Of a DNA stretch of 64,000 bases, positions 1 to 10,265 are shown piece after piece (positions within the stretch are counted from its first letter, which is position 1; every line of letters starts with the position of its first letter). The translations under genes were made by a program, and so were the position numbers. This DNA is from Sipunculus nudus (lineage: Eukaryota > Annelida > Sipuncula > Golfingiida > Sipunculidae): contig CM049313.1 in the NCBI GenBank assembly GCA_026874595.1, positions 77,884,659-77,948,658 on the forward strand. Direction: 5' to 3'. Under the pieces are notes generated by a model, which did not search any database, was not told where the DNA came from, and saw only the letters and a program-made list of their open reading frames with translations.

Positions 1-898
1 GAAGAATTAAATATATTATCAAAAAAACAAATCGAAATTCATACAACAATCTATGGTACAATTTGACAGGTTAATGCGCCAATTATAGTGAAGGGACATC
101 TGGCGGCAAACATGGAAACTACTCTGTCACCAGGCCTGTGAACAAGACCGGCGTCTATTTAAGACCGGCGTTTATTTTTCTGGGACACTGTTTCACACCC
201 GGCTACAAAGCAAGGCAGGCGACTATTTAAGGCCCGGCGTCTGATCAGGGAAATACGGCATCCCTCTTTCGTGATAATCTGTCTTACACAAAATTTACTC
301 ACAAAATGTCCTTTGTTCACTCGAAAGTGATTGTAGGGACCGCTGGCATACCAGGAACAGGATTCTGTTTAACTGAGTTTAAACTAGCATTTGTTGTTTA
401 CAAACAAATCCTATGAATAGAGGGACCAGTTATGATTGTGTAATTCACTGATAGATACAAAATCTCGTGTTCAAGTGTTGACCGTTAAAGAGGAATAAAA
501 CGGCTATTTGACGAGTTTAGCTTTATCACTAATCACGTTATTTAGCAAATCGCACCTTTGTTTAAAACAGTTAGTTTATAATTATGCAATGAAAATTGTG
601 CTGGTAACTCTATCTTTTTTATTGGCTCCGTTGTTTCTTTCTTTTTTCCAGTAAGAGTGTGGAGAGATCTAAAGTCGGTGGAGAAACCTTTTTTAAAGAT
701 CAAATAAAGTTAACAATAATTTACATAGTTCCACATAGTTATCCAAATAGTTCAGCTAATGTTTTGTCTCACAGGTCAACAGGTATTTATTTGAAGCAAT
801 GAAAAAGAAAATTAATTTCCAATGTTGATAATCTTAAAGAAATATTATGCTTAAATCGACAGTACAATTATTGAATTTCAAGAGAGAAAATATTTTAC
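1..898. other. Non-coding flank or intron, no exon seen
   Basis: No open frame on either strand resembles the missing 3' part of the neighbouring P450; in particular no heme-loop F-x-x-G-x-R-x-C-x-G motif can be found on the minus strand. The only pattern is a short element near 150-235 resembling ACCGGCGTCTATTTAAG, present two to three times imperfectly. If the P450 gene is intact this stretch is its intron 4, and the last exon lies before position 1. Confidence 0.5.
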
Positions 899-1165
899 GT
901 ACTGGCATGTCCTTTGGAATATCAAAGCCCGCAAGTTTAGTGTCCTTGGTAGCTGAGCGAAATGACAGAGTCGCCACAGATATATATCTTTGCAGCTCCA
1001 TTATCGTAGCATTAAGGTAATGCATGTCTGGTTTATGGTTGAGTGACGGGGCCTCGTTCTGACCGATGACCGAGTCGATTTCTTGTTGCAGTTTTTCTTG
1101 GACGTACGGGTAGTGTAAGCTCAGCAGGATCATGGATGACACCGTGGAGAATGATGACAGCACAC
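899..1165 (-). CDS. P450 exon 4: I helix to K helix
   Basis: Starts after AG at 1166-1167 and reads GVLSSFSTVSSMILLSL, then HYPYVQEKLQQEIDSVIG, the K-helix motif MELQRY (E-x-x-R), and GFDIPKDMP. The 3' end is either 903 (phase 0) or 899 (phase 1) because two GT donors overlap. Aligned from the conserved YP backwards, the family's Asp/Glu-Thr pair of the I helix is Leu-Ser here. Confidence 0.83.
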
Positions 1166-4100
1166 CTATTAATTGAACAAAACAAGAAACCTGAAAATAT
1201 GGCCTATGGATTTAGACAGGTTGGCACAGTTAATGATTTCGGTAGGATCAACGGTAACCTACAGTAAGAATCCTAGTCAAATAGTACAGAATTGCCACCT
1301 GCCCACACTACTGCCCTATATTCATGCAAAATATTGTTTGATGTAGTCTTTTTTCTATCTTTTATGTATCATGCTGACTGGAATCTATGTTCATCTAGAT
1401 AAGAACCAACGATTATTATCGGTCTGCATATGTAGAAGTTCACAGTCCTTTAAAAAGGCTTCAATAATGTACATGCATGGTCCTACGTAGAATTTTCTTG
1501 ACATTTTACCAGCAAAATAGACATCCAGGATAGTCCCTTTGATGTTGTCATCGTCTATCACGGGTTCCCCATCAGGAGTAAAGTACTGCTTCTGAGCTTC
1601 TATCAAGGTATCAACAAGACATCTAACCCGATCTGGTTCGTAAGTGGCCTGAATGTAGAAATCAAACAACATGGGATTTAGAAACGGGTATATCGTCTTT
1701 CAGCATAGTGTACATGTTAAATCCTAATCTTAAAGATCTGATATGTTCAATTTAGACGCTCCATACAATTTTGACCTGACAGAGACTCTCTTTTCGATTC
1801 AAAATTAAGTTTTATCAATACTTGCTTTCATTTGGTTGAACGTTTCGTCAACTATTTTATCTCTGTTGCAGATCACTCGTTCGAGTAATTTCACGCTGCT
1901 TATGGGCAACCAGCGGAGGAATGGAAGAAAGTCTAGCTCTGCACCAAAGCCAGGTGAACAACACGCCAATGCATCCTCTTCAAGCTGAACAATAGTATTT
2001 GCTTCGCCTGTTCCTCTCTTGACTCTACGACCCGTTACCTGTGCCGAGTAATAAGGTGTTTATGAGGATTACTTTCAATGAGAAGCTCAGGGCTATATAA
2101 TCTAAAATCTTACTTTTTATATTCCAAGACGTGCAAGATATAACGAGAAAAATAAAAACAATCACTTTGTAAAATATTTAAATGTAGATAAACTCTTAGG
2201 AGAAACCATAGTAAACATAAAAAAGTGGCCCATGGGCCATAACGTTCAGCTGAACTTGAAAATACAAATAGTGTATTTTATGATGTATTTAAAATATAAT
2301 TAACATCAAATTTTTAATTATTCTGATGGGTACTTCTGAGCCCCATAGCTCAGAGAATATGGGCAACAGAGACCTAATTTCAGGTTTCCACAGAGATATA
2401 TTCATGAACCTCCTTTGATGTCAAGTTAGAAAATTCCAGGTCCAGCGAATAGGAATTGTGCCATGATAACAGTTGACTATTTCATTGCAGGTATAAAAAA
2501 TGGGTAACAGAGGCCTAAAAAAATAACAAACAAATGGAATAATTACAAGTGGCACCACCAGTCTTTATGTACATAATCATGGTGATCAATGCAGAAGTTA
2601 TTCAGATACTTGAGCTTTTGTATCAAAATTTTGATTATTCTGGGGATTGGGGTAATTCGCAGCCCCATAGCTAAAAGAATATTGGTAATAGAGTCCTAAT
2701 TTCTGGTTTCCAAGAAGATTATTCATGGACCTTCCTAGGTTTGAAGTGAGAAGATTCCAGGTCCAGCGGTTACGATTTGTGCCTTGTTAACAGATGACAG
2801 TTTCATTGCAGCTCTGGAATAAGTAAAAAATATCGTAAACATTGGAAAAAATACAGGTGGCGCCAACAGTCTGCAGGAAGTGATGGAACATCCCATGATC
2901 AATATTCATGCAAAGAATCATGGTGATCAATGCAGTAGTTACTCAGATACTTGAGCTTTTGTATTAAATTTGCATTCTTATCGGGGTACTTCGGAGCCCC
3001 ATAGCTCGAAGGATATGGGTAACAGAAACCTAATTTCAGTTTTCAAGGAGATTTTATATGGACCTCTCTTGATGTCAAGTAAGAAGATTCCAGGTACAGT
3101 GGGTACGATTTGTGTACTGTTATTGGACAGACGGCCAGATGGCCGGACGGACGACGGACAATGAGTGATCACTATAGCTCAGATGACTTACAGTCAGCTG
3201 AGCTAAAAAATAGAGGAAAAATGCATAAAATTTCGAGAAAAAAATCCAGGTTGCACCACCAGTCTGCAGGAAATGATGAAATAGTCATTTATGAATATGC
3301 ATGCAAAAAATCATGGTGATCAATGCAAAAGTTGTTCAGATACTGGAGCTTTTGTTAAAAATCCTTTAATTATTCTGCCGGGGGGGGGGGGGGTACTTCC
3401 GAGACCTGTGCCTCAGAGGTTATGGGTAACAGAGATCTAATTTTAGGTTTCCAAGGAGACTTTTCATGGGCCTGCATGTCAAGAGAGAAGATTTTAGGTC
3501 CAGTTGTTACGATTTCTGCCCTGTTAACAGATGACTGCATCTTAAGAGATCTCAAAAATAGAGAACAAATTCGTAAAAAATAGAAAAAATACAGGTGGCG
3601 CCAACAGGCTGCAGAAACTGATGACATATTCCATGATCAATAACCATGCAAATAATAATGGTGATCAATGCAAAAGTTATTCAGATACCTCAGCTTTTGT
3701 ATAAAATTTTCCATTATTCTAGGGGGTAATTCGGAACCCCATAGCTCAGAGGATATGAGTAACAGAGACCTAACTTCAGGTTTCCGAGAAGTCTTTCTAT
3801 TGGCCTCCCTGCTTGTCAAGATAAAAGATCCTGGTCCAGTCGTTACGATTTGTGCCTTGTTAACAGATGACTGCATCTTATAAAGTCTCAAAAATAGAGA
3901 AAAAAATGGTAAAAAATAAGGTGGCGCCAAAAGTCTTCAGACACTGATGAAACACTCCTTGATCAACATCCATGCAAAAAGTCATAGGGATCAATGCATT
4001 AGTTCTTCAGATACTTGAGCTTTTGTATCAAATTTTCCATTATTCCATTATTCCATCTGGGGGGTACTTCAGAGCCCCAGAGCTCGAAAAATATTGGTAA

Positions 4101-4864
4101 CACAGACTTTATTTCAGGTTTCCAAGAGATTTAGTATGGACCTTTTAGGATGTCAAGTTAAAAGATTCTAGGTCTAGTGGTTACGATTTGTGCCTGGTTA
4201 ACGGAGAGGCGAACAGACGGACGCCGCACAACGGGTGATCGCTATAGCTCAGATGTCTTTCAGTCAGCTGATCTGAAAACGGTGACCTGCTATTTAAGGT
4301 GGGTACTTATCTACCTACCACACATGACACGATATTTGTCATCGCCATTTTCAAGTTGTGATGGGGGTTTTCAGGTCGTCCCTTAGATTCACGATATTTC
4401 TCTAAAAGTTCTTCCAGTTCTTGTCTCATCTCTTCTTCTGTCTTTACCCTGCTTTCTCCAAGAGTTTTGAGACCTGCGTGAACAGCTTTACGAAGTAACT
4501 TCCATTCTTTTCCGTAAGGAATGAACATCATATCTTTGCCGCCGTAAGTGAACGCCTTAATTATGTATGGAGCCGTCGAGCGTCCCGCGAATTCGTCCCC
4601 TCTCGTAACCGTCGCTTCATGTATCAGTTCTGGAGAATTCACTATGACCATCTCTGTTCCCATCAAGTTGACAGTAAAGATATCGCCATGTTTCTCTGCC
4701 AATTTTGACAATCCATGATGTAATGCAGGAGCTTGTACGTCGTTTACGTTCCCTAGTAACGGAAGCCCAGGTACCGTAGGGGGTTTGTTGAACCGTCCTG
4801 GCTTGCGTCGTAGGTATCGGTAAGTGATGACACACAGGATCCCCGCCAGGATAAGCTGCCACAT
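899..4864 (-). CDS. Cytochrome P450, microsomal, four 5' exons (partial gene)
   Basis: Heme-thiolate monooxygenase of the endoplasmic reticulum, using NADPH-P450 reductase to oxidise lipophilic substrates such as steroids or xenobiotics; the exact substrate cannot be told. Predicted coding exons are complement of 4319-4864, 1826-2038, 1510-1648 and about 899-1165; all junction phases agree. In order the protein shows an N-terminal membrane anchor, the proline hinge PPTVPGLPLLGN, the C-helix W-x-x-x-R (WKLLR), the region before and through the I helix, and the K-helix E-x-x-R (ELQR). About 388 residues are present; microsomal P450s have about 500, so the PERF region and the Cys heme loop are missing, most likely beyond the window's left edge. 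The overall pattern is closest to the CYP1/CYP2/CYP17-type clan, which is inference from motifs. Two oddities: a GC-AG intron, and an I helix lacking the usual acidic residue. Confidence 0.85.
1510..1648 (-). CDS. P450 exon 3
   Basis: 46 codons plus one base: ATYEPDRVRCLVDTLIEAQ ... DDDNIKGTILDVYFAG. This is the segment leading into the oxygen-binding I helix. Acceptor AG at 1649-1650 (TTTCTACATTCAG) and GT donor at 1508-1509 (CTG|GTAAAA) define it; the donor is phase 1 and matches the next acceptor. Confidence 0.85.
1826..2038 (-). CDS. P450 exon 2
   Basis: 71 codons in phase 0 at both ends, reading V-T-G-R-R then EDALACCSPGFGAELDFLP and ending FNQMK. The acidic stretch followed by a Gly/Leu-rich segment and PFLRWLP is the F-G region pattern of CYP1/CYP17-type P450s. 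The acceptor AG is at 2039-2040. The only donor that keeps the frame open into exon 3 is GC at 1824-1825 (AAA|GCAAGT); the nearby GT at 1820-1821 leaves a shifted frame. Confidence 0.82.
2039..4318 (-). other. P450 intron 1 (2.28 kb, repeat-filled)
   Basis: GT donor at 4317-4318 and AG acceptor at 2039-2040 join exon 1 to exon 2 in phase 0. From about 2300 to 4285 the intron is occupied by copies of the ~336-bp repeat described separately, lying in the orientation opposite to the gene. Confidence 0.75.
2300..4285 (+). repeat. ~336-bp repeat family, intronic array (about 6 units)
   Basis: Recurring anchors are a GGGGTACTTCGGAGCCCC-like start (near 2328, 2652, 2982, 3393, 3724, 4059), GATATGGGTAACAGAGACC, AGATTCCAGGTCCAG, GTTACGATTTGTGCC and GGTGGCGCCACCAGTCTGCAG. 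Units are about 330-410 bp and diverged. Two of them end with a GACAGACGG-rich stretch followed by a CTATAGCTCAG...CAGTCAGCTGAGCTAAAAA tail (about 3120-3213 and 4200-4281). The same family forms the 56-60 kb array. No protein-coding potential is seen. Confidence 0.85.
4319..4864 (-). CDS. P450 exon 1: membrane anchor to C/E-helix region
   Basis: 182 codons starting MWQLILAGILCVITYRY. Residues about 2-17 form a hydrophobic signal anchor followed by the basic stop-transfer YRYLRRK, then the proline-rich hinge at about 28-38. WKLLRK near residue 120 is the C-helix motif that contacts a heme propionate in the family. The exon ends with NIVSCV and a GT donor (GTAGGT at 4313-4318) in phase 0. The start codon is preceded on the minus strand by a polypyrimidine stretch and CAG at 4875-4877, so a 5'UTR intron with an upstream non-coding exon is likely and the real promoter is not at the ATG. 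Confidence 0.88.
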
Positions 4865-4874
4865 TGTCTCGGGT

Positions 4875-5395
4875 CTGCGTTAACAGAAAATGTAAAATAA
4901 TATTTTTTTTTGCAGAAACAGTTATAATAAGTATAGGTTCTAGTTTAAATTTGCTGAAAAAGCTATGGGGGAAATCTCTATATGTGTTGAAACAAAATTA
5001 GGGTTATTGTGTTTATTGTTTTTTATAAGTTTAGAAATCCAGTTCAGTCATACAATAACAATACTCAAATATCGGTACGAATAAATCATATATCCTAAAC
5101 CTCAATGTGCTTCTGCTTCCTTTGAAGTTAAATTAAACGGTATGTGAATTAAACCGTGGCATGATACAGCATTCATACAACCTGAAGGAAACGTCGACTG
5201 ACAGAGCGCAAAGTGTTGAAAATGGATACGAGATTCACGCTGTAAAACAGGCTGGAGGTTGACAAACATGTACTTAAATATAAAAGTCAAATTGTGGCGC
5301 ACATGATACACAAATACAGGTTGATATACTACCACAAAAACCATACATCAATAAACTTCAAGGTGTTCTGCCTGTATTGGCCAATTGAACACTGA
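4875..5395. other. P450 5' flank, nothing recognised
   Basis: AT-rich sequence. On the minus strand TTTTCTGTTAACGCAG ends at 4875, a credible 3' splice site for a 5'UTR intron. No convincing TATA element or upstream exon could be identified. Confidence 0.35.
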
Positions 5396-5810
5396 ACACT
5401 TCTCTTTCATCAGGGATTTTCCTCGAATCTCAAGCGAGTGGAAGTAATGCCTCTTATTAAGGAAAAAGGATTAGTGGTGAAGAATATCAGCAATTATTAT
5501 CCACTGTATAATATTCCAGTAAAGTTGTCGAGAAAGTGATTGCTTTTCATCTTGAAGAACATGTAGCATGAGTATGAACAGCTGAAACTGCTCTCATCTG
5601 GATCATGTTTGATGGGAGGAGCGATCAATCAAGTTGATAATGTAATGTTGGTGCTACTCGGCCTCAATGCGGCTTTCAACAAAAAACGACCGCTTTGTCG
5701 ATCCTCCTGTGGAGATTATAAGAGGAGGCTGGGCTCGATGAAACTGACCTCCAATAGATGAAATCTTACCTCGCGGATCTAAAACAGGCTTCTCCAGCTC
5801 CGAAGATTTA
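5396..5810 (+). pseudogene. LINE (CR1/Jockey-type) reverse transcriptase relic, 5' part
   Basis: Plus-strand fragments, interrupted by stops and frame changes, read VMPLIKEKG, then SNYYPLYNIP, LSRKVIAFHLEEHV, and QVDNVMLVLLGLNAAFN. This order matches the RT palm of CR1/L2/Jockey-like LINEs: the NYRPVSNLP block, the helix with QLEEHL, and the LLLDLSAAFD motif whose catalytic Asp is Asn here. The reading resumes at 7211 after an inserted DNA transposon. It is a dead copy. Confidence 0.7.
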
Positions 5811-5814
5811 TTAA

Positions 5815-7206
5815 CCTTCATTAGTACACGTCGGAAAACTTATCAATCCGTACACCTGGGGTCCATCTGAACCCCAGTAGTAATTGATGCATATTCAATG
5901 TATACTTCATAAATTTCATAGTTATTTGATTATTCAATGGTTAATATAGGCTTTTTGGACAAATGTAGAACAGAAAATACAACATATGAGAGAAAATACT
6001 TCAAATAAAGGTCTTTATAACATATTGTCCAAGAATTACATACATTTTTCTTCTTTGGCAGTGTTTTCTCTCAGTTTGTTCAGGCTAGCATATCAGTGCT
6101 ACTTATTATTGAATTTTAAGTGGTACCTTATCAAATAAAACACAATATATCCAGATAAAAAACAAAGTCCAGAGATTTTACCTTGGAATTATAAAAATTG
6201 GTATTGGGGTCCAATTGGACCCCTAACACTGCAATTTTAAAGACATTGATTTCAAAACAAGCAAAGGCATAATTTTATTTGACAGACAGAAATAAAAAGG
6301 AATGAACTGCTTCAAGATTATTTATATTTGGTATAAAGAAACTCATCAAAAGTATCAAAGGAAAAATAATGAAACCAGTCTTCAAGTCTTATATATCTGT
6401 AGCCTCACCGACACTCATCGCATTGTATGCCGAGGATAGTGATCTGAGCAGGCATGATTGTCACAGATGGTGCAGCATTGGCAAATTTTCTGTCTGTCTG
6501 GTCTGGGACAGAGGTAGCAACTTTAGTTGCTTAAGTTCCCTAGACAGCGTGTTGGTGAACATAAAGCATGCTAAGGTCTATAAATGCTGAATTTACAGAC
6601 TCTGAATCGCCCAGAGATTTTGTAAACGTTGATGTATAAAGCCATCATAAAAGTCTCACACAAGGACCGCAGGACAATCAAAAGTATTTTAAGATGTCAC
6701 TTCAGGACAATCAAAAGTATCGTTAGAAGTAACTCAGGGACAATCAATATGATCATCGCCATCATCTTTGCCCATATCATAAGATTCATCATCTGAAGGA
6801 TCAAAGTAGCGCCCATGAATTATACTAATCGCCTTGAATATGATGTAGCTTGACTGATTTCAAACTGTGGTTGAATAGAAATATGAAATAAATGCAAAAT
6901 ATTATATCCCTTGGTGGGTAACCGTGTCAGAGATGTAGTATTTTTGAATAAAAGAGAAACAATTGCACGATAATATTCTGTCGTGCATTGTTTCCCACTG
7001 GGGTCCAAGTCCACTTGGACCCCAAGATAATATTTTAAATACAGATCATATGGTTCAATGGAACCACACTATCTTTAACCACAATAACGACATCAATATA
7101 CCTGACAACTACCTAAAAAGAGAAAAGACAACAACTGATCATTAAAAAAATATCGCAAGAAATACACCCCTTGGGTCCAAATGGACCCCAGGTGTACTGA
7201 TGAAGG
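5815..7206 (-). mobile_element. piggyBac-like DNA transposon, decayed, inserted in the LINE relic
   Basis: The 1392-bp segment is flanked by TTAA on both sides (5811-5814 and 7207-7210). Its ends are inverted repeats: CCTTCATTAGTACAC at the left and the complement of CCTTCATCAGTACAC at the right, with one mismatch. TTAA duplication and CCT-starting termini are diagnostic of the piggyBac superfamily. A Cys/His-rich remnant of the transposase C-terminus lies on the minus strand at 6415-6516. The left end carries an extra ~26 bp between the outer repeat and CTGGGGTCCA. Four copies of a GGGGTCCA-N-TGGACCCC palindrome sit near 5857, 6205, 6998 and 7172. Confidence 0.75.
6415..6516 (-). pseudogene. 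piggyBac transposase C-terminal Cys-rich domain remnant
   Basis: A 33-codon minus-strand frame reads YLCPRPDRQKICQCC then TICDNHACSDHYPRH. The spacing C-P-R...D-R-x-K...C-x-x-C...C-x-x-H resembles the zinc-binding tail of PGBD transposases. The rest of the transposase was not recovered, so the element is non-autonomous. The match is by eye only. Confidence 0.5.
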
Positions 7207-7210
7207 TTAA

Positions 7211-8015
7211 ACAGCGTCATGTTTCATGTCATGAGTTTGCTGATGACAAGCGATTGTACATTCCTTTGTCTTCGAATAACAAAGAGCGATGGGCTTTTCA
7301 GGTCCCTAACCTGGAGATGATGTTGCTGATGTGCTTTTGAGGGTGACAGAGAACAAACCAAACGCAAGAACAAGCATGAACAGTGGGATTCTAGCGAAAG
7401 ATATCAGGCCGAAAATGGGTGGTGAGGTCATAAAGTCAAAACCTGTGGTAAAGTATCTTGGAACCACCCTTGGCCTCCCTTTTTCAATAGTTGACCAGTT
7501 GAAGGCTGTAACTCGCAGCATGTACGACAGCATCAGTTATAATCATCACCTGAAACAGGAGGCATGTGTAAAGGCTATTACTGCTGCAGTCCTTTCACGC
7601 CAGATATATCATAATCTCCCCTCCTGGGGCCTCGGAGAAGTCAGTTCACAAAAAGAGGTACCCCAGATCAACACAGCAAAACTCCCTATTGGGCATCGCA
7701 CTGGATACACATTATACAAGTACTACGGTTCTGCACTGCCTCTATGTAAGGCAGAGAATTCTTAGCTATCATACAGTATTGCACCACAATATCTCAAATA
7801 TTAAAAATATCTCAAAACTGTAGATCAACCCCACAGAACTTTGGGAAAATCATCTGACCAATGGAAGTTTTGACTTCGTCACACCATTATCGGAACAGAA
7901 GTTAAAAAAAGTTTGGTCCTTAGTATGAAATGATTGAGTTGCCTTTAGCTAATTGAGAGCCGATTTTATATGCATCTTTTAGAAATCAACTTAAGACTCT
8001 CTGTTTTTACCGAAC
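7211..8015 (+). pseudogene. LINE (CR1/Jockey-type) reverse transcriptase relic, 3' part
   Basis: Continuation of the relic after the piggyBac insertion. HEFADDKRLYIPL carries the catalytic F-A-D-D box. The clean frame 7331-7765 then reads VVKYLGTTLGLPFSI, the block that follows the palm in CR1/L2-type RTs, and KAITAAVLSRQIYHNLPSW. Near 7960-8010 a FRNQLKTLCF-like block resembles the usual FKSRLKTHLF terminus. Intervening stops show it is inactive. Confidence 0.68.
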
Positions 8016-9370
8016 CTCTTATTATTAGTGAAACATATTGTCACATCGGTAAAGACGTGAACGTCCAGGTTCTTTTGAGAGTCAAACAAACTGGGTGCAC
8101 TCATACATACGTACACTAAAAAAGACCTGTGTTAACAAAGCAATAGTATATATAAGTACCTAGAATTCTCTGGAGAGGTGCTCTCTTTACATCAATCATG
8201 GATATAAACACAAAAATACACAGTCTAATCGTGGCGGCAAACAGCAAATTTCCTGATCATTCGGTTTCTAACCACTTGGCTGTCACGCACACACGTAACA
8301 CCGGGATGTAACACTGTCCTGTATTCACGGAGGTTTCTATAGTCCTAAATCTCTCGCTATGTAAACACGTTTCACAGTCCACGTACCACGATTAGACTAT
8401 TCCTTCTGAGCGTTGAATCACGGTCTCCCACAGCTGATGTCTCCTGGAATCATCCAGACCTGGTACAAGAATAAGCTTTCACACAGCAATATCCTGTACC
8501 TCTATGGTAATGCGTTTATATGAAGTCCTCGGTCTGTCTCTGGAAGCGCAGATAGCAAGTATCAATCTGCCTGATTACCAGTCCGTCGGCAAAAATGCGT
8601 TTTTGGCTCTGAAGTCCTTTACAGAGAAATCATTTGTGGCCTTCCTCAGACATCGACTATCTACACATGTAGACACCACATCTCAGCTGTCTCCACTGTT
8701 ACATATGCACACCGACCCCAGAACTGCTGTAGGTATCGTCAGTCTACACCTCACATGGTAGGCTGAAACGGGCCCTTCTCCGAAAAGGTCCCACTCCATT
8801 CCTTATAAATGCTTGCTGACGTCAAATCTTTCGATTGTCCTCCGGCCAATCATTACTCCAAATTATGCCGTCCGTCTATCACTGCGCGAATATTAATAAG
8901 GAAACGCCTCTAGTAACTTTGTGTTAGAAAATTTAAATTACACAGGTACTTTCCATTGAAATCTTCAACAAACACTAGTGATCACCAAAACAGAGGCGGC
9001 TCCGTCTAAATTAAATTGTACTGAAATTAACATCAGACGAGACACGTGCTCTCTAACAACTAAACTGCCCCGAAATTAACATCTAACGAGACACGTGTGT
9101 CCTTTGACCAACTATCTCACGCTATTATCTAAACATGATGTTCCACATAAATGCACAATAAAATATCAAAACAATCATCTGGCTATAATCCCTTCTAGAA
9201 TATGCAACATAATACCTAGGTCACAACTCTCTGGTGACACATATTTTAATGACATTAGACAGTGTAGTACTTTTATGCCCTAATAAACTAAGACCTTATT
9301 ATAAGTGCCTTTAAATCATTACGTTTTGTTGAATAATTTTTATCCGTGAAGGCAACCTAACTTTACATAT
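8016..9370. other. Intergenic, nothing recognised
   Basis: An 85-codon open frame at 8504-8761 on the plus strand has no recognisable domain, no splice context and no family resemblance. No tandem repeats or terminal inverted repeats were seen. Confidence 0.3.
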
Positions 9371-9512
9371 TGTCACCGAGTGAAACTGGTGACATAATTT
9401 TAGTTATAAGTAATATGTAATAGTAATTATCATTTTATCATGTCTGTTCCATGTATTATACTGGGAGTCAATCAAGTCTTAGTACAAAAAGGTACTTTGT
9501 ATAATTGTGTAT
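9371..9512 (+). repeat. LTR-start-like fragment, copy 1
   Basis: Starts TGTCACCGAGTGAAACTGG and runs in parallel with the copy at 11480-11622 (CTGGTGACA-AATTTTAGTTA, GTCTTAGTACAAA, CTTTGTATAA). TGTCAC is a common start of Ty3/Gypsy LTRs. No matching right end was found, so this is a truncated fragment. Confidence 0.5.
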
Positions 9513-10085
9513 CAGGTCGAAATTACCTGTGAACTGAACAAATACCGACCTGACCAAACAAAGGGCAAGTCCCTACCCTAGTCTTCAGAGTAAGGGTGAG
9601 TTGCAGGTGCAACGTGTGACAATTAAAGACCTGGACAAACAAATTTGAGGAGACCATATCTAATGCTAATATCAGAAAGTAGGATTTCTTCAGACGAACC
9701 GATTAAGGCAGAAATTAAGTTCTTCCTACATAATAGAAGGTCACAAATAATGTTATCCTATGATGTATATAGTTATTAAAAGACACTTGGTGTCATATAC
9801 TGTGGATATCATACTACAGATGTTAACAACATTTTATATTCTGATGTATGGTCAAGTGGCTATGTATATTTATACACATGTAAATATTTTACACGTATGT
9901 CACAAAGTTCAAAAAATAGTGTTTATATGAATATGTTTTCAGAACCAGGCCAGCAAATCTGGGAATTTTTATGATGATTTATACTATGTATCCTGTTGTT
10001 AATAACTAGCTTTAAGATGGCAACGCATCTAAATATTTGCCTTGTTGTATGATGATATTATATGTTATTATAATATGTATACCAG
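9513..10085. other. Intergenic, nothing recognised
   Basis: AT-rich sequence with no coding potential or repeats noted. Confidence 0.3.
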
Positions 10086-10265
10086 ACATAGGGTATTCGT
10101 ATTCAGTATTCGTATTCATTGTATTCGAATACAGGTATTTTCAGTATTCGTATTCGTATTCGTATTCGAATACATTTGTAAAAAGTACAAAAGTATTTGT
10201 ATTGGTATTCAAATACATTGCAGAAGTATTCATATTCATGAATACTTTTCATGAATACATGCAGT
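10086..10265 (+). repeat. TATTCG/CGAATA hexamer cluster, left
   Basis: Interrupted runs of GTATTC that flip to GAATAC through the palindrome GTATTCGAATAC (near 10128 and 10163), ending in TTCATGAATAC variants. A related cluster lies at 11057-11206, about 800 bp away. Confidence 0.8.

Noticed and set aside
1-898. Last exon of the P450 with the heme Cys loop
   Set aside because: No F-x-x-G-x-R-x-C-x-G pattern in any minus-strand frame, so it must be outside the window or lost.
1820-1825. Ordinary GT donor for P450 exon 2
   Set aside because: GT at 1820-1821 leaves one extra base and shifts exon 3 out of its conserved frame, whereas GC at 1824-1825 keeps phase 0.
3370-3930. Frames repeating LFLRSLKMQSSVN/ITTGPRIF-like peptides (also at 58427-59038)
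   Set aside because: The same peptides recur because they lie in the 336-bp repeat; stops and frame changes differ between units, so no protein is conserved.
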